The notes under the pieces are model-generated. The model was not told the origin of the DNA. It saw only the letters and a program-made list of their open reading frames with translations, and did not search any database. DNA of 13,301 bases from DAOVDI01 sp965373045 (GTDB lineage: Bacteria; Acidobacteriota; Aminicenantia; Aminicenantales; Aminicenantaceae). Positions 1 to 6,980 of the stretch are shown here, in pieces. The stretch spans positions 1 through 13,301 of the forward strand of contig CBDVEQ010000056.1 in assembly GCA_965373045.1 (NCBI GenBank). The letters are read 5' to 3'. Numbering within the stretch: position 1 is the stretch's first letter; each line of letters opens with the position of its first letter. Position numbers and translations under genes: made by a program.

Positions 1-133
1 AAGCTGCTTTGGGCTTTGGGCCTCTTTTGCATTGGCCTTTGGCCCTTGGCCTCTTTTCTTATTTCGACTTCAACAGACTTCTATGGACTCCTATAGACTT
101 CAATGACTTCTATAGACTGTTGGCCTTTTATCT
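1..133. repeat. Low-complexity intergenic region with two short-period repeat blocks
   Basis: This non-coding stretch lies after the stop codon of the minus-strand isomerase gene. Block one (about 11-57) is built of GGCC/CTTT-rich words, and GGCCTCTTTT occurs exactly at 19-28 and again at 48-57, a 29-nt spacing. Block two (66-118) is an imperfect tandem array with a period close to 10 nt: GACTTCAACA, GACTTCTATG, GACTCCTATA, GACTTCAAT and GACTTCTATA, followed by GACT. GGCCTTTT then returns at 122-129. All this is read directly from the sequence. The array has no CRISPR geometry, because there are no unique spacers. No rho-independent terminator for the isomerase gene stands out here. The function is unknown, and the repeat may continue left of the window. 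Confidence 0.7.
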
Positions 134-1714
134 CTATATCCGTTTGAGAATCGCTTCCAGCCCTCTGGCAGTATCCTCCCCGATCTGTACCCGGATAATG
201 CGGCGTCCCTTCTGTTTTAACGCTGAATAATCCCCATATGACTGCGCGGCGATCAATTGTCCAAAGGAATATTCGGTTTCTGGAACAGGAATATCCTGGT
301 GCGGAGTGTCAACCATCTGGATGAACAGTCCGTTATTCGGCCCTCCTTTGTGAAGCTGGCCGGTAGAATGCAGAAATCTCGGGCCAAATCCGACTGTTGT
401 GGCTATTCCGGCTTTATCCAATAGTCTGAGCCGTATTTCCTGGAGGACGTCTTTTATCTTCTTTTCAGGCGAAAGAAATGCCTGCAAAGCGATGTAATCG
501 CCATCACTGCACTGCTCGCAGAACCGCTTAATAGCATCCCCCCATTGTCCGGCATGGGTTATACCGGAATTCCGGATCGATGTATCTTCTCTATTATACG
601 TATCACGTTTCCGGCTCATCGCTTTCCGTGTAATCTCTTTAGTCAGTTGGACATCGGGCTGATTGAATGGATGAACACCCATCACAGCGCCTGCAGCGGC
701 CACGGCAACCTCCCATTTGAACATCTCTTTTCCAATGTCCATCCTGTCATGGATGTTTATGGAGACCACGGAATGGCCTTCCTTTTTCAAATGTTCCCGG
801 AGCCTCAAAAGCTCTCTGTTCCTTTCCTCTGCAGACAAAAGAAATACAAAGCTGCGGTCAGCACCATACTGTTCTGCCGGCAGGACAGGTTCTTCTAATA
901 TCGGGATCAGCCCCTTTCCCTTTTTACCTAAACTTTCCGCTATGAGCTGTTCCATCCAGTATGTAAAGCCTGCTGCAAGAGGCGTCGACAGTATTGTCAG
1001 CTTATTCCGCCCTTTTGCAAACTCCCCCAGCACAGCTCCCAGTCTGAGACCTGAAACCATGTCCTCCGCATCCTCTGAATCTCCTTTTACACGAATCAGT
1101 AGAGATTGAATATCTACACCGGTCAAGGCGGCCGGGACAAGACCGAAATCGGACAGGGCGGAAAATCTTCCTCCCACATCCGAAGGCGCCTGGAAAACAT
1201 ATCTGAATCCCTGTTCGCGGGCCAGGAAATAAAGTGGTGTCTGAGGATCGGTTATCGCGGCAAACCGCGTACCGGGATCTTTACTCACACGAGTGATCTT
1301 TTTCCAGAAATAATGGAACAGGGACAATGTTTCCAGTGTTGTCCCGGATTTACTTGAGACCAGAAACAGTGTCCGCTCCATGTCAATGGACTTTTCGACA
1401 GCTAGAATTCCATCTGGATGCGTTGTGTCACAGACCACAAGCCGGGGAAAACCAGAGGCATTTCCAAAGACTTTCTGGAACACTTCGGGTGCCAGGATGG
1501 AACCGCCCATTCCCAGCAAAACAATATATTTAAAATTTTCAGCCCGAACTTCTCTGGAAAATTCTTCAAAGACTGCACATTTCTCTATCATGGTTTCGGG
1601 CAGGCTCAGCCAACCCAGTCGATCGCTTATTTCTTTATCCGTATCCAAAGACCACAGTAAAGGATCCTTGTGCTGAAATCCCGCAAAAAAAGCCTTTTCA
1701 TTCCATTCCTTCAT
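134..1714 (-). CDS. pgi: Glucose-6-phosphate isomerase (form related to transaldolase-PGI fusions)
   Basis: This 526-residue cytoplasmic enzyme interconverts glucose 6-phosphate and fructose 6-phosphate in glycolysis and gluconeogenesis. Two SIS sugar-phosphate domains are visible: LGMGGS at 67-72 and the phosphate-binding SKSGTTLET at 121-129, then GGRFSAL at 181-187. Likely catalytic residues are Glu255 (WMEQL), His348 (GVHPFNQPD) and Lys456 in HSTGQLHKGG (449-458). The last motif and the C-terminal third match, from memory, the PGI half of bifunctional transaldolase/PGI proteins rather than classical PGI. Here no transaldolase part precedes it: the frame begins at an ATG with AAAGG just upstream, and the 5' region is non-coding. 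It stands alone, with a terminator and a separate gene upstream. The PGI call is secure; activity on mannose phosphate as well is possible. Confidence 0.93.
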   Translation of the reverse strand: MKEWNEKAFFAGFQHKDPLLWSLDTDKEISDRLGWLSLPETMIEKCAVFEEFSREVRAENFKYIVLLGMGGSILAPEVFQKVFGNASGFPRLVVCDTTHPDGILAVEKSIDMERTLFLVSSKSGTTLETLSLFHYFWKKITRVSKDPGTRFAAITDPQTPLYFLAREQGFRYVFQAPSDVGGRFSALSDFGLVPAALTGVDIQSLLIRVKGDSEDAEDMVSGLRLGAVLGEFAKGRNKLTILSTPLAAGFTYWMEQLIAESLGKKGKGLIPILEEPVLPAEQYGADRSFVFLLSAEERNRELLRLREHLKKEGHSVVSINIHDRMDIGKEMFKWEVAVAAAGAVMGVHPFNQPDVQLTKEITRKAMSRKRDTYNREDTSIRNSGITHAGQWGDAIKRFCEQCSDGDYIALQAFLSPEKKIKDVLQEIRLRLLDKAGIATTVGFGPRFLHSTGQLHKGGPNNGLFIQMVDTPHQDIPVPETEYSFGQLIAAQSYGDYSALKQKGRRIIRVQIGEDTARGLEAILKRI

Positions 1715-1973
1715 GACCTTTGTATCTTAAGGAACAATCCGCTCCTTTGTCAATTATGAATATTGCTTTATTGGGTTACAGTTTTGTTTTCCTTCCCCTT
1801 GACGTTTTTCTGTGAAATCAGCCATACTGTTCAAGGGCGGTGTGTGGACAATAGTTTTTTATCTAGAAAATCTTTTACTATGAAGTATGAACTTCACCTT
1901 AAAAAATCAAGCAGGCAAAAAAAAGGGCTCCTCCTCCGGAGAGAAAGAGCCCTTATAAACAGTCTGTTGGATC
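1715..1973. other. Intergenic region between the isomerase and DUF4412 genes
   Basis: These 259 nt hold the terminator of the gene at 1974-2696 and presumably the promoter of the minus-strand isomerase gene. On the minus strand a perfect TTGACA lies at 1748-1753. The only possible -10 (TAAGAT, 1724-1729, 18-nt spacer) would start the transcript about 3 nt before the ATG, so I do not call it. A small inverted repeat (TGAAGT at 1881-1886, ACTTCA at 1891-1896) is present but lacks a T-tract. I see no gene here. Confidence 0.5.
1917..1954 (-). terminator. Rho-independent terminator of the DUF4412 gene
   Basis: Read on the minus strand, AAGGGCTC (1954-1947) pairs perfectly with GAGCCCTT (1930-1923). 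The loop contains a further CTCCGGAG dyad, and an unbroken run of eight T residues closes the structure. It starts about 20 nt after the stop codon of the methionine-rich secreted protein gene. On the plus strand no T-run follows the stem, so it works in one direction only. It separates that gene from the downstream isomerase gene. Confidence 0.9.
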
Positions 1974-2696
1974 TTATCTGTTCTGCATATCCATCATGGA
2001 GACTTTATCTTTTTTGGTGTAACCGGCCGGGGCACTATATGTGCCTGCAGGAGCGCTCTTTTTTGATATTTCGACCACTTCCTGAGTTGTTACCATATCC
2101 TGGCCCATCATGTTGATCGTCATCATCGACTTGATCTGAAAACCTTTGATCTTCTGGAATTCCTTGACTGAATCTTCACCGAGTCTCATAGTCACCTTTG
2201 AAAACTCCATGAACATGCCTTCCTGAAATTTTTTCCAGTCAAAGGGAACATCCGTGGACGCCCAGATTTTTGTATTCATGGTAAACATCATCATATTCAT
2301 GGACATATCATATCCCTGGCATTTCCAATCGCCGATCTTGAGAGTTTCACCCGTAGGATTGACAGTCACTTTAACACCGCCCATCATCTGCATCATCTGG
2401 GAGGGAAAATACTTGTCCAGTTCGAGAGGGAGCGACATGGGGACATAGCTTTTATCCTTATGATTGATCATCAGGATCTCTTTTTTGTCGAGATTTATTA
2501 CAAACGATATTTCCTCCCCGTGCATCGCCATTTTATTCTTGCCGATCCACATGTGGCTTATCTCATTCTTTTCCGGTGTTTTCTGCCCCATGATCTCAAA
2601 AGCATCCGAGTGAATCTTTTGTTGGATATATATATCCGCCGTTAAAAAAACCGCACTTAAGATCACCAATACTAGGGTTAATAAAACTTTTTTCAT
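1974..2696 (-). CDS. Secreted methionine-rich DUF4412-like protein
   Basis: This is a 240-residue exported protein of unknown function. The start at 2696 is chosen over the upstream in-frame ATG at 2720 because AGGAGG sits four bases before it and the protein then opens with a typical signal peptide: MKK, a hydrophobic stretch, and LTA with cleavage expected after Ala20. The mature part is predicted beta-rich and periplasmic or lipid-anchor-free secreted. Methionine is strikingly abundant, 28 of 240 residues, clustered in MMQMM (101-105), around 131-140 and around 191-201; there is one cysteine (Cys126). The order IGKNKMAMHG, then the LMINHKDKSY segment, then MTINMMGQDM resembles, from memory, DUF4412 proteins, whose role is not known. 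It is monocistronic, with its own promoter and terminator. Metal binding through methionines is conceivable but unproven. Confidence 0.8.
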   Translation of the reverse strand: MKKVLLTLVLVILSAVFLTADIYIQQKIHSDAFEIMGQKTPEKNEISHMWIGKNKMAMHGEEISFVINLDKKEILMINHKDKSYVPMSLPLELDKYFPSQMMQMMGGVKVTVNPTGETLKIGDWKCQGYDMSMNMMMFTMNTKIWASTDVPFDWKKFQEGMFMEFSKVTMRLGEDSVKEFQKIKGFQIKSMMTINMMGQDMVTTQEVVEISKKSAPAGTYSAPAGYTKKDKVSMMDMQNR

Positions 2697-2728
2697 AATT
2701 CCTCCTGAGTTGTTCTTCATCTTTTTTT

Positions 2729-2757
2729 ATTTTAACCGCGATTGAAATAGAAAGCAA
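2729..2757 (-). promoter_or_regulatory. Probable sigma-70-type promoter of the DUF4412 gene
   Basis: On the minus strand TTGCTT (2757-2752) is followed by a 17-nt spacer and TAAAAT (2734-2729). The -10 box matches the consensus at five of six positions and the -35 box at three. Transcription would start near 2722 and give a leader of about 25 nt carrying the AGGAGG ribosome binding site. Confidence 0.5.
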
Positions 2758-2794
2758 GATTTTCAATTCATCTGTAAAACGAATTATATTCTGG

Positions 2795-4000
2795 TTATTT
2801 TTCTATAATGGATGCGGCAACAACATTTGCGACTTTACTTCGAAGTGAAAGAACCGATCCCTTGTCGTCCGGGTGAACCCGGTTGGTAAGTAAGATCACA
2901 AATGTTTCTGTCTCAGGGTCTATGCAGACCGAGGTTCCAGTATACCCTGTATGACCGAACGACCCCGCACCGAAGAGGTCTCCTCCATTTGTTGAATAGG
3001 CGGAATCCAGATCCCAACCCAGTCCGCGGCCCGCAAAAAACACCCTTGGAAATATCTCTGTCATCCGTTCGACGGTTAGAGGGCTGAGGATCCTTCTGCC
3101 GCGAATTTTTCCCTTGTTCAATATCATCTGGGCAAAAACAGCTAGATCATCCGCTGTGGAAAACAATCCCGCATTTCCCGACACACCGCCCTGGAGACGA
3201 GCCAGAGGATCATGAACAATCCCCTGAAGCGGATTTTCCCCGAAGTATTCAGTAGGCACACACCGGCTCCTGAATTTATCGGGCGGATTATAAAATGTTG
3301 TTCTCATTCCCAGCGGCAAAAATATATTTTTCTCCGCATAATCTGCAACACTGATCCCTGTCAACTGTTTGATGACAGAAGCTAATGTTATGTATCCCAG
3401 ACAGCTGTAATGGAATTCCGCTCCAGGCGCATTGGTTTTTTCCAATTCTGCAATATACCTTACTAGATTATCCGGAGAACAGGGATCACCGTATTTCTGT
3501 AAAACTCCCTCGACTTCTGTATAGGGAGGAAGACCCGATGTATGAGTTAAAAGATGCCAGATACATGCGTCCTCTCCAGAATCAATCTCATCATTGACAT
3601 AAGCTTGAAATCCCGGGATAAAAGACCTGACCTTATCCCACAGCCTGAGTTTTCCTTTTTCAACCAGAATCATGATGGATGTAGCGGTAGCGACAGGTTT
3701 TGTAACTGACGCCAGATCAAATATACTGTTAACTTCCATCATACGCTCCTCAGGAAACCACTGAAAGTAACCGAATGCTTCCCGAAAAACGATCTTCCCC
3801 TTTCGCCCTATGACCAGAACCGCCCCCGGGTATTCCCACTTTTCAATCCCCTCAAGAATCAGAGGTCTTACCACGGCCAAACGCTTTCCTGATATTCCAA
3901 CCTCTTCCGGATTTACTGTAGGAAGGATATTAGCTGCTGCGGGAAGACATAAGGAGAAAAGACCAAGCATGGCTATTATAATGCAATGTTTTGTTCTCAT
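2795..4000 (-). CDS. Secreted serine hydrolase, beta-lactamase class C / S12 family
   Basis: This 401-residue exported serine hydrolase has the penicillin-binding-protein fold. The signal peptide is clear: MRTKH, a hydrophobic core, and AAA with cleavage expected after residue 23. The family motifs are intact: nucleophile Ser98 and Lys101 in SVTK, Tyr198 in YSC (usual form YxN), and HTG at 350-352 in place of KTG. LLTHTSGLP at 150-158 and GGVSGNAGLFST near 271-282 are typical of the family branch that holds esterases, D-aminopeptidases and peptidoglycan-active enzymes, so true beta-lactamase activity is not implied. It is the last gene of a minus-strand unit, starting 4 nt after the stop of the glycosyltransferase gene. 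A role on a surface glycan, its acyl groups or cell-wall peptides would fit, but the substrate is unknown. Confidence 0.9.
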   Translation of the reverse strand: MRTKHCIIIAMLGLFSLCLPAAANILPTVNPEEVGISGKRLAVVRPLILEGIEKWEYPGAVLVIGRKGKIVFREAFGYFQWFPEERMMEVNSIFDLASVTKPVATATSIMILVEKGKLRLWDKVRSFIPGFQAYVNDEIDSGEDACIWHLLTHTSGLPPYTEVEGVLQKYGDPCSPDNLVRYIAELEKTNAPGAEFHYSCLGYITLASVIKQLTGISVADYAEKNIFLPLGMRTTFYNPPDKFRSRCVPTEYFGENPLQGIVHDPLARLQGGVSGNAGLFSTADDLAVFAQMILNKGKIRGRRILSPLTVERMTEIFPRVFFAGRGLGWDLDSAYSTNGGDLFGAGSFGHTGYTGTSVCIDPETETFVILLTNRVHPDDKGSVLSLRSKVANVVAASIIEK

Positions 4001-4004
4001 AGCT

Positions 4005-5138
4005 CTATCTCACTCTTGTCTCGTGTATAGATCTGAAATATTCCAGAAATTTATTGAATTGTTTTTTCTTATCAAAGTTTTTTTCCATTAATCTTCTTGA
4101 ATTTTTTCCCATTTTTTTACATATGGATCTATCTCTCCATAACTTTAACACCGCACCTGCAAGTTCATCTGCATCCCCCGGAGATACCATATAACCTGTC
4201 TTGCCATCAAACACAATCTCAGGGATGCCAGCCATTTTTGATGCAATACAGGGCACACTCATAGACATGGCTTCCAAAAGAACATTGGGAAGGCCCTCTT
4301 TATAAAGACTCGGTAATGTTAAGATGTCGAGGCGTTCAAAAATATAGTTTGGTTCTCTTGTAAAAGGAAAAAATGAAACATTATTTCCCAGATCCATAGT
4401 TTTGACTTTTTCTTTCAACATCTTTTCATCGGGGCCGTCGCCAACAAGCATTAAATGAACATCGGGCAGTTCACTATCAGCCAATTTTTTTACTGCATCG
4501 AGAAGAACGACCTGTCCTTTTCGTTCTTCAAATGATCCGACAGAACCGAGGACAGGTCCTGCGTTTTTTGGGAGAAAATAACGTAATTTTGCTTCATTGC
4601 GAGTTTTGCTGGTCGATGTGAAGCGGTCAATTTCTGTCCCCTGGTAGATCAGTTGAACAATGTTTTCAGGAATTTTATAACTCTCGACCAAATATTCACG
4701 TGTAAAATTGGTGATGGTTATTATCCTTGTGTTTACTTCCGGTTCTGGCAAATAAAACTCTCTCAAATATTCCGGAACGATAGTCCCTGTTTTTGGAATA
4801 AGCACATTATCCAGATCTGCTTTAATCATGCATTCAGCGGCAAAGACAGAGCAGTGGAATCCGTTTCTTGGTGGATGCACTGTACAAATAACAACGTCAG
4901 AGTTTGTTAAACCCTGTATCCAGGGATCAAAATATTTGGCTTTATTATTGGAGATCTCATCCCAATCATATGTGAATATTTGAGCCCCTTGTTTTCCGCA
5001 CTCATTGGCTACAAAACTATTTTCAGGTGAGATAATAATTACATCTTCTCCAGCTCTTATGAATTCTTTTGCAGCTTCATTCACCCAGATCTGCGTGCCT
5101 CCGTGTAAATGAGTATCTTCAATAAAACCTATTCGCAT
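4005..5138 (-). CDS. GT4-family glycosyltransferase
   Basis: This is a 377-residue retaining glycosyltransferase with a GT-B fold, probably cytoplasmic or membrane-associated. The N-terminal acceptor domain opens with MRIGFIEDTHLHGGTQ, the glycine-rich loop usual in GT4. The nucleotide-sugar domain shows GSVGSFEERKG (198-208, with Lys207), LMLVGDGPD (229-237) and the EX7E element Glu281-Glu289 in KEGLPNVLLEA, followed by GIPEIV and GKTGY. Length and motif order are normal and nothing is missing. The donor and acceptor sugars cannot be read from sequence. It overlaps the upstream glycosyltransferase-like gene by 10 nt and is followed 4 nt later by the serine hydrolase gene, so the three are very likely co-transcribed. 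Only a weak AAGGG precedes the ATG, which suggests translational coupling. Confidence 0.92.
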   Translation of the reverse strand: MRIGFIEDTHLHGGTQIWVNEAAKEFIRAGEDVIIISPENSFVANECGKQGAQIFTYDWDEISNNKAKYFDPWIQGLTNSDVVICTVHPPRNGFHCSVFAAECMIKADLDNVLIPKTGTIVPEYLREFYLPEPEVNTRIITITNFTREYLVESYKIPENIVQLIYQGTEIDRFTSTSKTRNEAKLRYFLPKNAGPVLGSVGSFEERKGQVVLLDAVKKLADSELPDVHLMLVGDGPDEKMLKEKVKTMDLGNNVSFFPFTREPNYIFERLDILTLPSLYKEGLPNVLLEAMSMSVPCIASKMAGIPEIVFDGKTGYMVSPGDADELAGAVLKLWRDRSICKKMGKNSRRLMEKNFDKKKQFNKFLEYFRSIHETRVR

Positions 5139-6883
5139 TCTTGTTTTCCCTTATCTTCATTTATATATGCAAGTACTCTTAGAATAGCGGCAAATTTTTT
5201 AATAAGCATTGGATAACTATATCTGTGCCTGACCGCCCTTCTATTATGAGATGAATAAATCCTGCGCTTTTTTTCATCAATTAATATATTTGAGATCTGA
5301 GAGAGCAGTTTTTTTGGGAAATAGTCCTTTTCTGGAAAGAGAAGATATTTTATTCTGTATTTTTCTTCAAGGTTTTTCCCTACAACATCATCAAATACTT
5401 CCTCCGGGGAATACCTGCAACAGACAATAGGAACTCCAGATGCTCCTGATTCAATGATAGGAAGTCCTCTGCCTTCTGTTTCGCTGGGGAACAAAACAAT
5501 ATCCGCAAGACGGTAAATTTCTTCTATACTGAGTTCTTCAAGGCCATTTTTTTGCAAACTTGGGTGCTTTTCTGTTCCTACTGAAAATGCGACAAAAATG
5601 CGGTTCGCAAAATCAAGCGGAATCTCTTTACAGAGCTGTATATAACCCTGTAATACTTCTACCAGATCATTTTGATGTTCTATTGGAACCGGGCCGGTTA
5701 TATGTAAGACAAGCTGGGAAGAGCTGTTTTTTTCAAAAAAATCCTTCAATCTGCTTTTTTTTAATAATGCGGCAATAAGCTTAAAATCTCTGTAAATACA
5801 TTTTCTGGCAATAACCCGGGTTGGCTGCAGACAATATATTGTTTCGTTTTTTGTAAGATCCAATTCAGATCCTGCATTGTACCCGCATACGACAGGTTTC
5901 TGATCCGGCATCCAATCTCCAAGCTCCATCAAATGTTTTTCTATTTGGACTGTTTTTATAATTGGTTTTCCATCCGATAAAATATAGGCCATTCTCTTAC
6001 GAGCAGACATAATATCTTCAAAAGTGTATTCTTCAAAAAATTTATTGCTTAAACAGGAACCTATTTCATAAACTTTATTTTTCTGGAATCGATATTTCTC
6101 AACGAGCTCATGACTCTGCAGTTGATTAATATTCACCTGAAGCCAATACCTTCCGTTCCATGGATATACAGCTTCAAACAATTTGAAGAACGGTCGATTT
6201 TTGTAATTGCGAAAAAAGTGGTCCCGTACGCCTGCTTCTTCTCCTGGCTTTCGATCCGTCTTTCCACCTTCCCAATAAAAGTCATGATTGGAAGATATAA
6301 CTTTAATTTTCAACAGTTCAGTCACTATTATTGCGGCAAGATTTATTGCGAGATTGCCAGGATTTGAACAGATGTTAACAGGAATGAGCATATCTATGTT
6401 ATTTTCAATTATATAGCTGCCTAAAATACCGGAAAATTTAAGTGTTTGTCTCCATATTTCCTGAGCTAAAAAGTCAGAAATATCAGAATTTTCGGGCATA
6501 TCCGAATAAAAAAGGCCAGAGAACCATTTACCATCATCCCATTTTGACCATCCATTGATACCTTCAATTCTAAACCTTTCCCATCTTGGTAATAATACCG
6601 TATCTGCCTTGTCGTGAAAATCACCGCTTATAAAATGGAAAACCGTGTTTTTGGATCGAGAGGCAAATAGTTTTTCAAGGATTAAGGCATATTTCTGTAT
6701 TTCAATGGAAACCCCATCAATGCCAAAATTAAAAGTAATAAAGGCGACTCCCCTGTTGATTTTTTTGCTATTTTTTTGTTTGTTTATTGATCGTTCAGGA
6801 ATTGTGTGTTTTTCCAGATTATTCAGAATACTATGGATATTATCCCAGTTATTTACTTTTTCTTTGGATAGGGAAATCAGCAT
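5129..6883 (-). CDS. Large glycosyltransferase-like protein (GT4-type C-terminal half)
   Basis: This protein of 584 residues from the ATG at 6883 (591 from an upstream TTG at 6904) is much longer than ordinary GT4 enzymes. Neither start has a good ribosome binding site; I prefer the ATG. Numbering from the TTG, residues 1-50 are a Lys/Asn-rich extension; a Rossmann-like N domain begins at GVAFITFNFG (52-61) and includes SSNHDFYWEGG (204-214). The C-terminal domain has QPTRVIARK (360-368), a segment with HITGPVP (401-407), and FPSETEGRGLPIIESGASG (472-490), which carries the EX7E pair Glu477 and Glu485. That supports a retaining nucleotide-sugar glycosyltransferase; the sugar is unknown. It is the first gene of the three-gene unit. 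Codons and bases are AT-rich: two 60-nt stretches counted by hand give about 33-37 % GC, against about 53 % in the isomerase and thiolase genes, which hints at transfer. Confidence 0.8.
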   Translation of the reverse strand: MLISLSKEKVNNWDNIHSILNNLEKHTIPERSINKQKNSKKINRGVAFITFNFGIDGVSIEIQKYALILEKLFASRSKNTVFHFISGDFHDKADTVLLPRWERFRIEGINGWSKWDDGKWFSGLFYSDMPENSDISDFLAQEIWRQTLKFSGILGSYIIENNIDMLIPVNICSNPGNLAINLAAIIVTELLKIKVISSNHDFYWEGGKTDRKPGEEAGVRDHFFRNYKNRPFFKLFEAVYPWNGRYWLQVNINQLQSHELVEKYRFQKNKVYEIGSCLSNKFFEEYTFEDIMSARKRMAYILSDGKPIIKTVQIEKHLMELGDWMPDQKPVVCGYNAGSELDLTKNETIYCLQPTRVIARKCIYRDFKLIAALLKKSRLKDFFEKNSSSQLVLHITGPVPIEHQNDLVEVLQGYIQLCKEIPLDFANRIFVAFSVGTEKHPSLQKNGLEELSIEEIYRLADIVLFPSETEGRGLPIIESGASGVPIVCCRYSPEEVFDDVVGKNLEEKYRIKYLLFPEKDYFPKKLLSQISNILIDEKKRRIYSSHNRRAVRHRYSYPMLIKKFAAILRVLAYINEDKGKQECE

Positions 6884-6927
6884 TTTATTATAAAGAAGAA
6901 TCAATCTTGAAAAAGTTTATCAGACAA

Positions 6928-6957
6928 TTGTTTTCTTTAAAAGACATTTTATATAAT
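6928..6957 (+). promoter_or_regulatory. Probable promoter of the hybrid histidine kinase gene
   Basis: TTGTTT (6928-6933), an 18-nt spacer and a perfect TATAAT (6952-6957) lie upstream of the kinase ATG at 6981. AAAGAGGG at 6967-6974 is the ribosome binding site. The intergenic gap between the divergent genes is only about 75-100 nt and very AT-rich, so the glycosyltransferase promoter on the other strand must overlap it. An ACAATTGT palindrome (6924-6931) touches the -35 box. Confidence 0.55.
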
Positions 6958-6980
6958 ATAATAACTAAAGAGGGATATAT

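Noticed and set aside
66..118. The 10-nt repeat array as a CRISPR array
   Set aside because: Repeats are far too short and directly adjacent, without unique spacers, and no cas gene is present.
545..1109. Overlapping open frames of 117 and 130 codons on the plus strand
   Set aside because: They lie antisense within the isomerase gene, which has all its catalytic motifs. Their products are Ser/Pro/Cys-rich with no recognisable domain, and no ribosome binding site is seen.
1724..1753. TTGACA with TAAGAT on the minus strand as promoter of the isomerase gene
   Set aside because: The predicted transcript start would fall about 3 nt before the ATG and would drop the AAAGG ribosome binding site, so the pair is probably chance.
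1881..1896. Inverted repeat TGAAGT/ACTTCA as a second terminator
   Set aside because: The stem is only 6 bp and AT-rich, and no T-tract follows on either strand. The real terminator lies at 1917-1954.
6885..6890. TATAAT on the minus strand just before the glycosyltransferase ATG at 6883
   Set aside because: A transcript from it would begin at or after the start codon, and no -35 box is found at the right distance. It is likely an effect of AT-rich DNA.
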